A stretch of DNA of 64,000 nucleotides from Vitreoscilla massiliensis (GTDB lineage Bacteria > Pseudomonadota > Gammaproteobacteria > Burkholderiales > Neisseriaceae): positions 587,996 to 651,995 of the forward strand of contig NZ_LN898219.1 of assembly GCF_001457815.1 (NCBI RefSeq). The letters are read 5' to 3'. Below are positions 50,502-60,232 of this stretch, in pieces. The first letter of the stretch is position 1, and every line of letters starts with the position of its first letter. The notes beneath the pieces are model-generated. The model made no database searches. It saw nothing but the letters and a program-made list of their open reading frames with translations, and was not told where the DNA came from. Both the position numbers and the translations under genes were made by a program.

Positions 50502-50924
50502 TTAAGCCAAGGGAGTAGGGGGTACTGCTTTTTGTTTGCGCTTTTGTGCCAATTTCCATGCGCCCACATAGGCAAGCAAGGTAGGGACGATGGCGATGGC
50601 GAATTTAAACGTCCAAGTGGCGTACCAAGGTTTGGTCATCAACAAAGTGTCACCGATGCGTGAAGTGTCGACCACGTCTTTGATGGCGAACCAATCCCAA
50701 AACGGCCACCAGCAAGCGATGAGCAAACCGATGAATACCGGCCACAACCACGTCATCAAGTTCTTTTGCCAGAACACAAAGGCCACCACGCACCACAATA
50801 AGGTCAAGCCGGTAATCGTTAACGAAGTCTCAAGATGAGCGCCGATGTAAGTCAAAACAAAATAGGTCAAAATCACCCACAAGGCCGCAAGCACGGCCAT
50901 GATGATCTCTTCAGGCTTTTTCAT
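50502..50924 (-). CDS. hypothetical four-helix membrane protein upstream of recA
   Basis: The 140-residue protein has four predicted transmembrane helices (about 8-28, 34-53, 58-76 and 108-127), several Trp residues clustered at TM ends (WLWPVFIGLLIACWWPFWDWF), and a basic C-terminal tail (KLAQKRKQKA). I do not recognise a family. It is 50 bases upstream of recA on the same strand and may share its transcript. The start ATG at 50924 lacks a textbook Shine-Dalgarno. Confidence 0.7.
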   Translation of the reverse strand: MKKPEEIIMAVLAALWVILTYFVLTYIGAHLETSLTITGLTLLWCVVAFVFWQKNLMTWLWPVFIGLLIACWWPFWDWFAIKDVVDTSRIGDTLLMTKPWYATWTFKFAIAIVPTLLAYVGAWKLAQKRKQKAVPPTPLA

Positions 50925-50981
50925 AGTTATGGTGTCCTTTGTGTTACTTTTTAGAGAAATAATTAAACAGTGCCGATATTG

Positions 50982-53900
50982 TCATGAAGCAAGTATGGGC
51001 GTCAATTTTTCCAGCTCACTGGCTGTTATGTCCCAACGCCAAATGCCTTGCGCAGATTCGGCCTGCATCCCGCGTAAAAACAGGTAGCGGATGTGGATGC
51101 CCGCGGCTTGAAAGCCACGACTTTGCAAATAGCGTTCCACCGCGATGGCATAAATCAGCGCCTGTAAATAATAGCGGTGTTCGGTAATCGCATGGTCGAG
51201 TGCGCGTGTTTGGTAAGCTTCGCGCTGCATGCCCAAGTGATTGGATTTGTAATCAATCACATACACACGGCCATTGCTGGCCACACACGTCAAATCAATA
51301 AAGCCGTTTAAATAACCACTGATGTCTCTAAAGCTCACACCTTGTAAGGCAGACTTCATGGTAACAGGTAAACTTGAATTTTGTAACCATTTTCCAATTT
51401 CAGTGGCATTAAAATCGTCTGCGCGCAACACAAAGCCCATTTCGGGCAGATATTGCTGGCGCTTCAGGCCGGCCAAATTCACATCGGCATCGAGTGTGGC
51501 TAAACGGGTGTCGTCTATCATTTGGTACAGTGCAGCATACCATTCTGGGGCAATTTGGTATTGTTCCAAAATGGGTAAATAGCGCTCTGTTTGCGACGCT
51601 GCCGTTTGGGTAAAATCGGTCACTTCCAATAAGGCATGCATGCACAAACCGGCTTCGGTGCCGCGTTGAAAATGAAAAATATCAAATTCATTTTCAGATT
51701 CAGGAGTATCGGCTGCTGTTGCAATATCATCGGATGCGGCCTGTAACTCGGCTGCATCCATTTCTGGCACCAATTCTTCGCTGATGGCGTGGGTGACATG
51801 GCGCGAGATGCCGCTGAAGCTGGTGTATTCTTGCAAGCGGTAAAATGGCAATTGCGCTTGGGCGGCTTGGTAAGTCACCAAGGCGCGGCTGTTATCCAGC
51901 CAACCTGCGTAAGCCGGCATGTCTTCTTGCCACAACAGCGGAATGCCATGTTGCTGCGCCCAGTGCTGCCACAAGTCTCGATACCATTGTTGTCTGTCAT
52001 TGCTGTCTTTAGGTATCTGGGTTTTCCAATAGTCCAGTACTGCATTTAGGTCGCTGTCATGCTCTGGCGTGATGAGGTAATTGAGCACATTGTCTTTGCT
52101 GGCGGCGATGATACAGGCCGATAACACCAGTTTTTCGGCCGCACGGGTTAAGGCCACATACAATAAACGCAGGCTTTCGGACACATCGTCTTGGGTCAAG
52201 CGCACCGTATCGTCTGCGCTCAAACACGGTTTGCTGACCACGCTGACGCTGCCATCCGCGGCATGGACCAAATTAAATTCAGCGGCCTTGAATTCGTGCT
52301 CATCCCACACAAACGGGCAGAACACCAATGGGTATTCCAAGCCTTTGGAGGCGTGCATGGTGACGATTTTCACCAATTCCTCATCGCTTTCCAGTCGCAA
52401 ACTGGCGCTGTCGGTATTGGTAGCGGCTGCTGCTGCGATTTGTTCTGACAACCATTGCAGCAAAGATTCCGCGCCAAAGCGTTCGCTCGCTTCATGCGCC
52501 AACAATTCAAACAATTGTTGCAGATTGGTGAGGCCGCGTTTGTCGTCGCGGCGCAGCAAATCGGCGCTGATGCCGCGTTTGTGGTCGAACATTTGCCATG
52601 CGGCGTAAATGCCGCGCTGTTGCCAGATTTGCTGCGCCGCCAGCGCGTCTTCCATCCAGCTGATCAGTTCGGCTTGGTGCTCGACTTGGTTTAAGCGCTG
52701 CAAATCGCTGCTGCGGTAGGCCAACAAAACACTTGCCAACACCGAACGCAATAAGCCTTGCTGTTGCGGGTTTTGCCACCACTGCAATAAAGTCAATACC
52801 GACTTGGCTTGTGCCGATTTAAACACCGAATCGCGGCTTAAAATCACGCTGCTGATGCCATGTTCACGGCTCAACACCTCGCGCACTTTCTCGCCTTCGT
52901 TGTGGGTGCGCACCAGTACGGCAATGTGTTTGGCCTGTAAGACACCGTCTTGATAGTGCAGTTTGCCTTGTTGACTTAAGGCCAAATGGCGCGCAATGTC
53001 GGCGGCGCAATACTCGGCCGCTCTTTGTCTGGCGGTGTCTTTGGTCAGTGTGTCTTCGCCGTCTTGCATCAGCCATTGCACCACCAACGGCGCGGCATTG
53101 GGCGAGAGTTTGCTCTGTGCTCGCGCCGCGTGCACATCAATGTAATCAATGTTATCCAGCACAAACGGTTTGGCTTTATTCAAAAACAGCGCATTGACGC
53201 TGTTGACCAAGGTTTGGTGGGTGCGGCGGTTGGTGTCTAAGGTGTGGTGGGCATCGGCATCGTGTTTGGCCTGTAAATAGGCATGGATGTCGGCGCCGCG
53301 AAAGCGGTAAATCGCTTGTTTGGGGTCGCCAACCAAAAACACCGGTTTGTGATGGGCGCGGAAGATGGTATTGAAAATGCCGTATTGCAGCGGATCGGTG
53401 TCTTGAAACTCGTCGATTAAGGCCACTTGCCACATTTGCTCGCTGATGCGCGTGGCCAAAGCCTCGCCATGTTCGGGGTTTTGCAATGCGGTGGCCACAT
53501 CGGTGAGCAAATCATCAAAGCCCAATTGCTGTAAACGCTGTTTTTCGGCGCGCCATTTGGGCAACACATATGCCCACAAATCGACGTGAATTTGTTCAAA
53601 CAATGCCTGTAGGGCATTGGATTTGTCACTGAATAGTTCAGGGATACGGGTTAATAATGAAAAGGTCTGGCTTTCATCCTCACTGAGAGGTGGAGATTTT
53701 TTGCTGGTTTTGGCAATTAATACTTCGCTTCCAAGGTTAACCAAGAATTTTAAGTGATTTTTATCTAAATCAGCCCAGCGTTGATTGGGCAATAATTCAT
53801 GCAAGGTTAAAAATAAATTTTGATATTTTTCTGATTTGTATGTTCTGCCATCTAAGCGTGGAAGCAATGTATCAAACGAAGTTTGTAATTTAGGCAGCGT

Positions 53901-54671
53901 AATGATGAGAGAGTCAGCCAGAATTTGTAACTGAGCATTGATTTCATCGACACTATGTTGACATTTGGTCAACATGAAAGAATCGGCCTGTAAATCGGTA
54001 CGGGCAAACCATTTTTTGATGTTGGATAAAGCGCTTTGAGGGGTGATTTCTTTCTCTATGCAAAGTGTGGCCAACTGAATGTCGTTGATGACATGTTGCC
54101 GCCAAAAGTCGGCAGCCAAGCGCAATTGTGCCGCGCTGGTGTCGTCGGCCAATTCCATTTGAAACGGCACTTGGCACAAAAACGCAAACTCACGCAATAC
54201 CCGCTGGCAAAAGCCATGGATGGTGAAAATACCGGCATGGTCAAACTGGTTGATGGCGGCCTGTAAACGCAAACGCAAACGTGAGGGGGCTTCTTTGGCC
54301 AAGGCCAACGTCAAAATTTCAAACAAAAACGGTTCAAACTCGGGCAGATGTGGCGCGTGTTGGCGCAAGTCTTGACGCTGAGCATAAGCGGCCTGTAACA
54401 CATTGGCAGCATCGTCGCCATCGCTTAAGCCTTGCAATTCGCGCAAAGCATCGTCCAAACGCGCGCGCAAACGCGTTTTCAATTCAGCGGTAGCGGCATT
54501 GGTAAACGTCACCACCAAGATTTTGTCCACGGCCATGTGTTCCAGCAACACCAAACGCAAAAACAAGGCGGCGATGGTCCAAGTTTTGCCCGTGCCGGCC
54601 GAGGCTTCGATCAATTGGGTACCCGCTATGGGCACATCCAAGGCCAAAAAACGTGGGTTATCATGACTCAT
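50982..54671 (-). CDS. recB: exodeoxyribonuclease V (RecBCD) subunit RecB
   Basis: RecB is the 3'-5' helicase and nuclease subunit of RecBCD. The 1229-residue protein (ATG at 54671, AGGAGA upstream) has Walker A EASAGTGKTWTIAALFLRL near residue 20, VALIDEFQDTDPLQYGIF (Walker B) near 400, SF1 motif VKIVTMHASKGLEYPLVF, and the C-terminal nuclease motif VYVIDYKSNHLG. Its start overlaps the recC end by 11 bases, so translation is coupled. Three exact GCGGCCTGTA cores lie inside the gene. No recD is found in the window. Confidence 0.97.
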   Translation of the reverse strand: MSHDNPRFLALDVPIAGTQLIEASAGTGKTWTIAALFLRLVLLEHMAVDKILVVTFTNAATAELKTRLRARLDDALRELQGLSDGDDAANVLQAAYAQRQDLRQHAPHLPEFEPFLFEILTLALAKEAPSRLRLRLQAAINQFDHAGIFTIHGFCQRVLREFAFLCQVPFQMELADDTSAAQLRLAADFWRQHVINDIQLATLCIEKEITPQSALSNIKKWFARTDLQADSFMLTKCQHSVDEINAQLQILADSLIITLPKLQTSFDTLLPRLDGRTYKSEKYQNLFLTLHELLPNQRWADLDKNHLKFLVNLGSEVLIAKTSKKSPPLSEDESQTFSLLTRIPELFSDKSNALQALFEQIHVDLWAYVLPKWRAEKQRLQQLGFDDLLTDVATALQNPEHGEALATRISEQMWQVALIDEFQDTDPLQYGIFNTIFRAHHKPVFLVGDPKQAIYRFRGADIHAYLQAKHDADAHHTLDTNRRTHQTLVNSVNALFLNKAKPFVLDNIDYIDVHAARAQSKLSPNAAPLVVQWLMQDGEDTLTKDTARQRAAEYCAADIARHLALSQQGKLHYQDGVLQAKHIAVLVRTHNEGEKVREVLSREHGISSVILSRDSVFKSAQAKSVLTLLQWWQNPQQQGLLRSVLASVLLAYRSSDLQRLNQVEHQAELISWMEDALAAQQIWQQRGIYAAWQMFDHKRGISADLLRRDDKRGLTNLQQLFELLAHEASERFGAESLLQWLSEQIAAAAATNTDSASLRLESDEELVKIVTMHASKGLEYPLVFCPFVWDEHEFKAAEFNLVHAADGSVSVVSKPCLSADDTVRLTQDDVSESLRLLYVALTRAAEKLVLSACIIAASKDNVLNYLITPEHDSDLNAVLDYWKTQIPKDSNDRQQWYRDLWQHWAQQHGIPLLWQEDMPAYAGWLDNSRALVTYQAAQAQLPFYRLQEYTSFSGISRHVTHAISEELVPEMDAAELQAASDDIATAADTPESENEFDIFHFQRGTEAGLCMHALLEVTDFTQTAASQTERYLPILEQYQIAPEWYAALYQMIDDTRLATLDADVNLAGLKRQQYLPEMGFVLRADDFNATEIGKWLQNSSLPVTMKSALQGVSFRDISGYLNGFIDLTCVASNGRVYVIDYKSNHLGMQREAYQTRALDHAITEHRYYLQALIYAIAVERYLQSRGFQAAGIHIRYLFLRGMQAESAQGIWRWDITASELEKLTPILAS
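51736..51745 (+). repeat. intragenic DUS core in recB
   Basis: GCGGCCTGTA on the plus strand. On the coding strand it reads TACAGGCCGC and encodes Gln-Ala-Ala within ELQAASDD. Further copies in recB lie at 54256-54265 and 54388-54397; the last belongs to the exact 12-mer AAGCGGCCTGTA at 54386-54397. Confidence 0.75.
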
Positions 54672-57600
54672 GCGCGTCTCCTGTGGTGGTTGGGGTGAGA
54701 TTGCTGATGGAGGCGTACATGGGCAGGCACAATTGCTGCACGATGTCGGCAAACAATGGCCGCTTGATGGGTTCGTCGTCGGGCGCGAGTGCGCCGAAAA
54801 CCAAGGCTACCTCGGTTTCATCGGCTTGGGCAAATTGCACCTTATTGCCGTGGTATTCCAAATAAGCGGTTTTTTGGGCGGCTTCAGGCATGTCAGTATC
54901 GTCGGCTTGGGCTTTTTCTTGCCATGTTTTAGCGGTTTTCAGTGAGGTACGGGCGAAAAACGGCAAAGGCTGGTCTTGACCCAGTTGCCAATAATTCAGG
55001 CTTTGCAGCAACAGTGTGCGCGCATGGTCGGCCGACAAAGGCTGCAATTGCCACGGACTTTCTGCCCATAGCACGGTAGTGGTTTTGGGCGCGTCGCTGT
55101 CGTCGCAAGCACAATAGGCCAAATGGGTCAGCCACACCGCCATTTTTTCAGGGAAATTGGGATTGTGGTTCATCCAAAAGAGCTGTCCTTCAGTGGTGCG
55201 GTGGCGCAAGCTGATGTGCAATTGCGCCACGCTGCCATCGTCAAAACGGTGTTGTATCTCGGTTTCCAACAAGGGCAACGCTTGCGCGCTAAACCATTTG
55301 GACTCGAGGCTTAACACTTGTTGCTGCATCTTGCTGGCATACAACGGTGCCAATTCGCCCATAGGCAGTAAGTTGGCATGGCAGACTTGTTCAAATGCGG
55401 CCTGTAACGAGGTATTGGCACGTCTGGCGGCATAAAACGCATCGTAAACCAATGCCGCAGGGTCGCGCTCCAGTTCAAACGGTTCTTGCTCTGGCCACGG
55501 CGCATCGCCATAAGTCGGCGTCCAGCCCAATTGTTGGCGCAGCCACACGCGGGTAGGGTTTTTCCAAAATTGCAGCCATTCGTGCATGGACAATTGCACG
55601 TCTATTTTTTGCTGGCGCTCGCCTTGTAAACCGTTCAAATAAGTATCGTCTATGAAGGCGCCGACGGTTTTCGGTGGCGCGCTTAAGGCTGTTGCCAAGT
55701 CTTGGCGGTAGCTGCGCAAGTCTGAGTTTGGCTTAAAGTATTGTTGGGAAAACGCTTGCAATGGGTGGGTTTGTATCCATGCGGGTTCGGTGCCGTCGCC
55801 TTCGAGCAAGTCTTTGCTGGAAGCGCCGACCATGGCGGCAATGGTGTCTATGAATTCGTATACCACGGTGGAGGCGGCGAGGGTGTCGTCGTTTTTAATG
55901 CTTTTGCCGATGTAAGAAATGTACAGTTGTTCGCGTGCGTTCAGCAGACATTCTAAGAACAAGTAGCGGTCGTCATCGCGGCGGGAGCGGTCGCCTTTGC
56001 GCGCGCGGTGGTGTAAGGCGTCTTGGTAAATCAAATCGAAGGACGGCGCTTTGGTATCGCGTGGGAATTCACCATCGTTCATGCCGAGCAAACACAGCAT
56101 TTTGAATGGCAAACCGCGCATCGGCACCACCGAACAAATGGTGATGCCACCGCGCAAGAAGCCGGCTTGGCTTTCTTGCTCCAAAAATGCGCCGACATGG
56201 CGTTTGACCAAGGCAAATTCCAACACACCGTGGTATTGCGCCAATTCGGTTTGCGCCAACCAATCGGCCAAATGCTGTTGCCATTGCTGCAAGGCAAACA
56301 CATCGGTGTCCAGAGGCACAAACAAATCGCTGACAGCGGCCTGTAAACGGCTCACCCAAGTTTTCACATCGGCAGGCTGTTGCCAGTCGCTGTGGTATTG
56401 CTGTAAGCCATGCACCAATTGCCACAACTGTGCCAGCAGCGGCCAATGCGTGGGCTCGCTGGCGTAAGGCACGGCGTCTTGCCACGCGTGGTGTGCGCTG
56501 TGTTGCGGTAACAGCCAACCCATGACCACGCGTTCCAAACCTTGTTGCCATGTAAACGCCGCATCGGTGCCACCGAATTCACGCCGCATCTCGGCATCCA
56601 GCCCCCAACGGATGTTCAAATCGCGGATGACGGTGTGCAATACCGCCACCGCTTCGCTGTCCCAGCCAAAGCGCTGTTGGATGGCAGGGGCGTCGAGCAA
56701 GGGCAAGAGGTCGAGCAATTCAAAACGGCTGTCCATCAAGCTTAAAAATTGCTGTATCGCTTGCAATAACGGCTGTTGGCGGCTGAGTTTGACGTCGGCC
56801 ACCGAGTAAGCCAAGGCCTTGCCATCGGGGCTGTGTTTGCCAAACACTGCTTCTAAAAACGGCAAATAGGCATCGACCTTGGGCATTAACACCACGATGT
56901 CTTGCAATTGCCAACTGGGGTTGGCGGCCAAGCTGGCGATGATGTGGTCTTTGAGGATTTGCAATTCGCGCAGCGGGCTGTGAGCGCTGTTGATGATGAC
57001 TGAACCATCGCGCAATTGCGGATGCTTCAAGCCCGATTGCGTTCTGTCGCTGCTGGCTGGTTGAGGATAATGCAAATCGAGCAAATCGTTTTGCAAACGC
57101 GCCAGCAGCGTGTTATCAGGATTGCGGGCGAAATACTCGCCTTGGTAGTCGTAGTCTATGTCGCTGGTTAAGGCATCGAAGAAGTCGCGGCCTTGTTTGC
57201 CCAATGAGGCCAATAAAGGGTGGCCATTGTGCACGGCCAATTCGGCCTCGCTCATGTGCCCATATTGTCTGAGCAAAGTCGCGGGCTCAATGATGTTGCC
57301 CCAATAGGCTTGGCTGGGGTTCATGGCGAAAATGTGCACATCGGTGTATTGCGATAAGGTGCGAAACAGCTCCAAATACATCGGTGCCATCGAGGTAATG
57401 CCAAACACCCAAATGCGCTCGGGCAGTTTGGCGGTGGGCAATGCGGCCTGTAAACGCTGCCACAATTGCAAACGGTGTTCGCCATGATGGCTTTCTTGTG
57501 CCGTCAATTGGCGCCACAAATCCGCTTGCCATGCCTCATCGCTGTCCAAATCCAATAACTGGCCGTTTTGCCATTGTGCTATCCAATCGGGGCGGTAGAT

Positions 57601-58023
57601 CAGGTATTGGTCAAAAATGTCCGCCAAGATAAAGGCCAAATCGTAATAGGCTTCGGGCCGGCTGACCATGTATTGACGCAAATAGGCAGCGGCGGCGCTG
57701 TCTTGCTCGCGAAACGGTGCTTCTTCAAACAATTGCATCAGCCGCCAATGCAAGACATGGGTGGCAAACGGGCTGAGCTTGGGCAGCGTGCCCAAGTTTT
57801 GCTGCATGATTTGCCACATCAAACGTGCGGGCAGGCTGAAATCGATGTTGGCGGCAATGCCGTTTTGCTGTGCCAAGAAGCGGTTGAGGTAGCGGCGCAT
57901 GCCTTGGCTTTGGATGACGATGGTTTCAGGTTCAAACAAACCGTCCAAAGGCATGCTATTTAGCAAGCTGGCCAAAGCTTGGGCCAAGTGTTCAAGGCGA
58001 TTGGATTGGTGCAAGATCAGCAT
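54661..58023 (-). CDS. recC: exodeoxyribonuclease V (RecBCD) subunit RecC
   Basis: RecC is the inactive-helicase subunit that splits the duplex and recognises Chi. The 1120-residue length matches E. coli RecC (1122). It starts MLILHQSNRLEHLAQALASLL (ATG at 58023, GGGA 6 bases before) and contains GIAANIDFSLPARLMWQIM, the conserved RecC N-terminal pattern, and VPMRGLPFKMLCLLGMNDGEFPR near residue 640. It lies upstream of and overlaps recB. Three exact uptake cores (55397-55406, 56336-56345, 57443-57452) are in-frame and all encode Gln-Ala-Ala. Confidence 0.96.
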   Translation of the reverse strand: MLILHQSNRLEHLAQALASLLNSMPLDGLFEPETIVIQSQGMRRYLNRFLAQQNGIAANIDFSLPARLMWQIMQQNLGTLPKLSPFATHVLHWRLMQLFEEAPFREQDSAAAAYLRQYMVSRPEAYYDLAFILADIFDQYLIYRPDWIAQWQNGQLLDLDSDEAWQADLWRQLTAQESHHGEHRLQLWQRLQAALPTAKLPERIWVFGITSMAPMYLELFRTLSQYTDVHIFAMNPSQAYWGNIIEPATLLRQYGHMSEAELAVHNGHPLLASLGKQGRDFFDALTSDIDYDYQGEYFARNPDNTLLARLQNDLLDLHYPQPASSDRTQSGLKHPQLRDGSVIINSAHSPLRELQILKDHIIASLAANPSWQLQDIVVLMPKVDAYLPFLEAVFGKHSPDGKALAYSVADVKLSRQQPLLQAIQQFLSLMDSRFELLDLLPLLDAPAIQQRFGWDSEAVAVLHTVIRDLNIRWGLDAEMRREFGGTDAAFTWQQGLERVVMGWLLPQHSAHHAWQDAVPYASEPTHWPLLAQLWQLVHGLQQYHSDWQQPADVKTWVSRLQAAVSDLFVPLDTDVFALQQWQQHLADWLAQTELAQYHGVLEFALVKRHVGAFLEQESQAGFLRGGITICSVVPMRGLPFKMLCLLGMNDGEFPRDTKAPSFDLIYQDALHHRARKGDRSRRDDDRYLFLECLLNAREQLYISYIGKSIKNDDTLAASTVVYEFIDTIAAMVGASSKDLLEGDGTEPAWIQTHPLQAFSQQYFKPNSDLRSYRQDLATALSAPPKTVGAFIDDTYLNGLQGERQQKIDVQLSMHEWLQFWKNPTRVWLRQQLGWTPTYGDAPWPEQEPFELERDPAALVYDAFYAARRANTSLQAAFEQVCHANLLPMGELAPLYASKMQQQVLSLESKWFSAQALPLLETEIQHRFDDGSVAQLHISLRHRTTEGQLFWMNHNPNFPEKMAVWLTHLAYCACDDSDAPKTTTVLWAESPWQLQPLSADHARTLLLQSLNYWQLGQDQPLPFFARTSLKTAKTWQEKAQADDTDMPEAAQKTAYLEYHGNKVQFAQADETEVALVFGALAPDDEPIKRPLFADIVQQLCLPMYASISNLTPTTTGDAHES
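55397..57452 (+). repeat. three intragenic DUS cores in recC
   Basis: GCGGCCTGTA occurs at 55397-55406, 56336-56345 and 57443-57452, always on the non-coding strand of recC, so each is read as TACAGGCCGC (Gln-Ala-Ala). None has an inverted partner. Confidence 0.75.
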
Positions 58024-58227
58024 GCGCATTCCCACTAAGACAATGCGCCATTATGACGGTGTTGTGCATGTGCCGCAATCTGCTAAGTTATGTGAAATAT
58101 GCGTGAGATATGGCGGATTTTAAGTTGACCGCCTTGCGTGACAAATTTATAGTGTTTGCAAGGCTGCTCGAATCGGGTGCGCCACACAATAAACAACGAC
58201 AGACAAAAGAACCAACTGGAGAAAAAT

Positions 58228-59124
58228 ATGCAAGTGATTTCAAAAACCTCGTTCAGCTTGTGCGCCATGGCCGCGGCTTTGATGTTAAGCGCGTGTGGTG
58301 GCGGTGAAAAAGCGGCTGAGCCTGCAACACCTGCTTCTGGCGCCGCTTCTGGCAGCACCGCCAGCACCGATGGCACTGCTTACACCGTCAGCTTCGACGC
58401 TTCGTATGCCCCGTTTGAATACCAAGACGACAAAGGCAATGTGATTGGTTTCTCCAAAGACGTGATTGAAGCAGTAGGCCAAAAAGCCGGCATCAAATTC
58501 CAATTTGTGAACAAACCTTGGGAAGGCATTTTTGAAACCTTGAACACCGGCGACAGTGATGTGATTTCTTCCAGCGTGACCATCACCGATGAGCGCAAAG
58601 CACAAATGGACTTCTCTGAGCCGTATTTTGAAGCCACGCAAATGATTGCGGTTAACGATGCCAAAGGCAGCGACATCAAATCGTTTGAAGACTTGAAAAA
58701 AGGCAAACACTTGGTATCGGTACAAACTGGCACCACCGGCGACATCGTGTCACAAAAATTATTGGGCAAAGACAGCACCCAAATCAAACGCTTTGAAAGC
58801 ATGCCTTTGGCTTTGAAAGAATTGTTGGCCAGCGGTGTGGACGCGTCTGTGGGTGACAATGGCGTGGTACAAAACTTCGTGACCAACAACCCTGATGCGA
58901 AATTGCGCACCATTGTTGATCCGACGTTTGAAAAAGAACATTACGGCTTTGCGGTGAAAAAAGGCCGCAGCGACGATTTGCTGCAAAAAATCAACACCGG
59001 CTTGGCTGGCATCAAATCCGACGGCACTTACGACAAGATTTACGCCAAATGGTTTAAAGCCACGCCTGGCGCTGCTGCCGCACCTGCACCAGCAGCCGCT
59101 TCTGCGGCCAGTGGCGCGCAATAA
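58228..59124 (+). CDS. amino-acid-type ABC solute-binding lipoprotein (first of tandem pair)
   Basis: The 298-residue lipoprotein has a signal peptide with lipobox MLSAC (Cys20), an Ala/Ser/Gly-rich spacer of about 30 residues, a family 3 (PF00497-type) periplasmic binding domain (YTVSFDASYAPFEYQDDKGNVIGFSKDVIEAVG ... DGTYDKIYAKWF), and an Ala/Pro tail after residue 283. The ATG at 58228 has CTGGAG upstream. Such proteins deliver polar amino acids to ABC permeases, but no permease or ATPase gene is present. It is a paralogue of the next gene. A DUS core overlaps its stop codon. Confidence 0.9.
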   Translation: MQVISKTSFSLCAMAAALMLSACGGGEKAAEPATPASGAASGSTASTDGTAYTVSFDASYAPFEYQDDKGNVIGFSKDVIEAVGQKAGIKFQFVNKPWEGIFETLNTGDSDVISSSVTITDERKAQMDFSEPYFEATQMIAVNDAKGSDIKSFEDLKKGKHLVSVQTGTTGDIVSQKLLGKDSTQIKRFESMPLALKELLASGVDASVGDNGVVQNFVTNNPDAKLRTIVDPTFEKEHYGFAVKKGRSDDLLQKINTGLAGIKSDGTYDKIYAKWFKATPGAAAAPAPAAASAASGAQ

Positions 59125-59134
59125 GCGGCCTGTA
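59123..59134 (+). repeat. single DUS overlapping a stop codon
   Basis: An exact AAGCGGCCTGTA begins on the last two bases of the TAA stop of the first solute-binding protein gene. There is no inverted partner. Confidence 0.75.
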
Positions 59135-59227
59135 AACATGAATAACCACACTGTTGGTATTTGAGTTGCTTAACAAGGGATGGGTGCCGAATCGGTGCCC
59201 ATTTCTGTGTACAAAAGGATGAGAGAC

Positions 59228-60109
59228 ATGAAACAAAGCGCATTATTGAGCATCACGGTAGCAACTTTATTGGCATTGAGCGCGTGTGGCGGCAGTGAAA
59301 AAGCGGCCGAACCCGCCAAGCCAGCCAGTGCTGCCAGCGGTGCCGGTGCTGATGCAGGCAAAACCTATACTGTGGTCATGGACGACAGCTTTGCGCCATT
59401 TGAATCGTTGGACGACAAAGGCAATATCGTTGGCTTTGACAAAGACATCATTGACGCGATTGCCGCCAAAGAAAACCTGAGTTTTAAATTTGTGGCGCGC
59501 CCGTTTGACGGCATTTTTGAAACCCTAAAAACCGGCGATTCTGACATCGCCATCGCCGCCATCACCATTACCGAAGAGCGCAAACAAAGCATGGCGTTTA
59601 CCGATCCGTATTTTGATGCGACTCAAGTGATCGTGGTAAACGACAAAGGTGCCAACATCAAATCGGCCAAAGACTTGGAAAAACACTTGGTCGCAGTGAA
59701 AACCGGTACTACTGGCGACATCGCCATTTCCAAATTGATGGGCGCGACCAATACCAACATCAAGCGTTACGAAAGCCTGCCTTTGGCTTTGAAAGAGGTG
59801 GTGGCCGGTGGTGTGGACGCGGCCGTGGGTGACAATGGCGTGGTACAAAACTTTGTCCTGAACAACAATAAAGACGGCAAGCAATTGCAATTGGTGTCTG
59901 ACCCTGAGTTTGCCAAAGAGCATTATGGCTTTGCTTTGGCCAAAGACCGCAGCGATGATTTGTTGGCCAAATTGAATTCAGGCATAGGCAAAATCAAAGC
60001 CGATGGCACTTACGACACCATTTACCAAAAATGGTTTGGCGGTCAAACCGGTGCGGCGCCAGCCAGTGCAGCCAAAACTGCCTCGGCACCCGCCAGTGCA
60101 CCACAATAA
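59228..60109 (+). CDS. amino-acid-type ABC solute-binding lipoprotein (second of tandem pair)
   Basis: The 293-residue lipoprotein (ATG at 59228, AAAGGA upstream) has lipobox ALSAC (Cys20), a shorter Ala-rich spacer, a family 3 binding domain (YTVVMDDSFAPFESLDDKGNIVGFDKDIIDAI ... DGTYDTIYQKWF) and an Ala/Pro/Ser tail. It is clearly a tandem duplicate of the gene 103 bases upstream: SLPLALKE, GVDA-VGDNGVVQNFV and KEHYGFA are shared. Differences in the ligand cleft region suggest different preferences. No permease is near. Confidence 0.9.
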   Translation: MKQSALLSITVATLLALSACGGSEKAAEPAKPASAASGAGADAGKTYTVVMDDSFAPFESLDDKGNIVGFDKDIIDAIAAKENLSFKFVARPFDGIFETLKTGDSDIAIAAITITEERKQSMAFTDPYFDATQVIVVNDKGANIKSAKDLEKHLVAVKTGTTGDIAISKLMGATNTNIKRYESLPLALKEVVAGGVDAAVGDNGVVQNFVLNNNKDGKQLQLVSDPEFAKEHYGFALAKDRSDDLLAKLNSGIGKIKADGTYDTIYQKWFGGQTGAAPASAAKTASAPASAPQ

Positions 60110-60129
60110 GCAATCAGCATGATTCCCAC

Positions 60130-60158
60130 AAAGCCAGTTCACAGTAACTGGCTTTGTT
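60130..60158 (+). terminator. terminator after the solute-binding protein pair
   Basis: AAAGCCAGTT (60130-60139) pairs with AACTGGCTTT (60146-60155), followed by a short T-rich run. It has no DUS. Confidence 0.72.
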
Positions 60159-60232
60159 GCCTCACAGAAGATGCTGCGTTGCGGTAATTCGGGTACAATC
60201 CCTCATTATGCTTCTATAGACACACCGAGCTT

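Noticed and set aside
54672..54752. 27-codon N-terminal extension of RecB
   Set aside because: It lies inside recC in another frame, and a strong ribosome-binding site serves the ATG at 54671.
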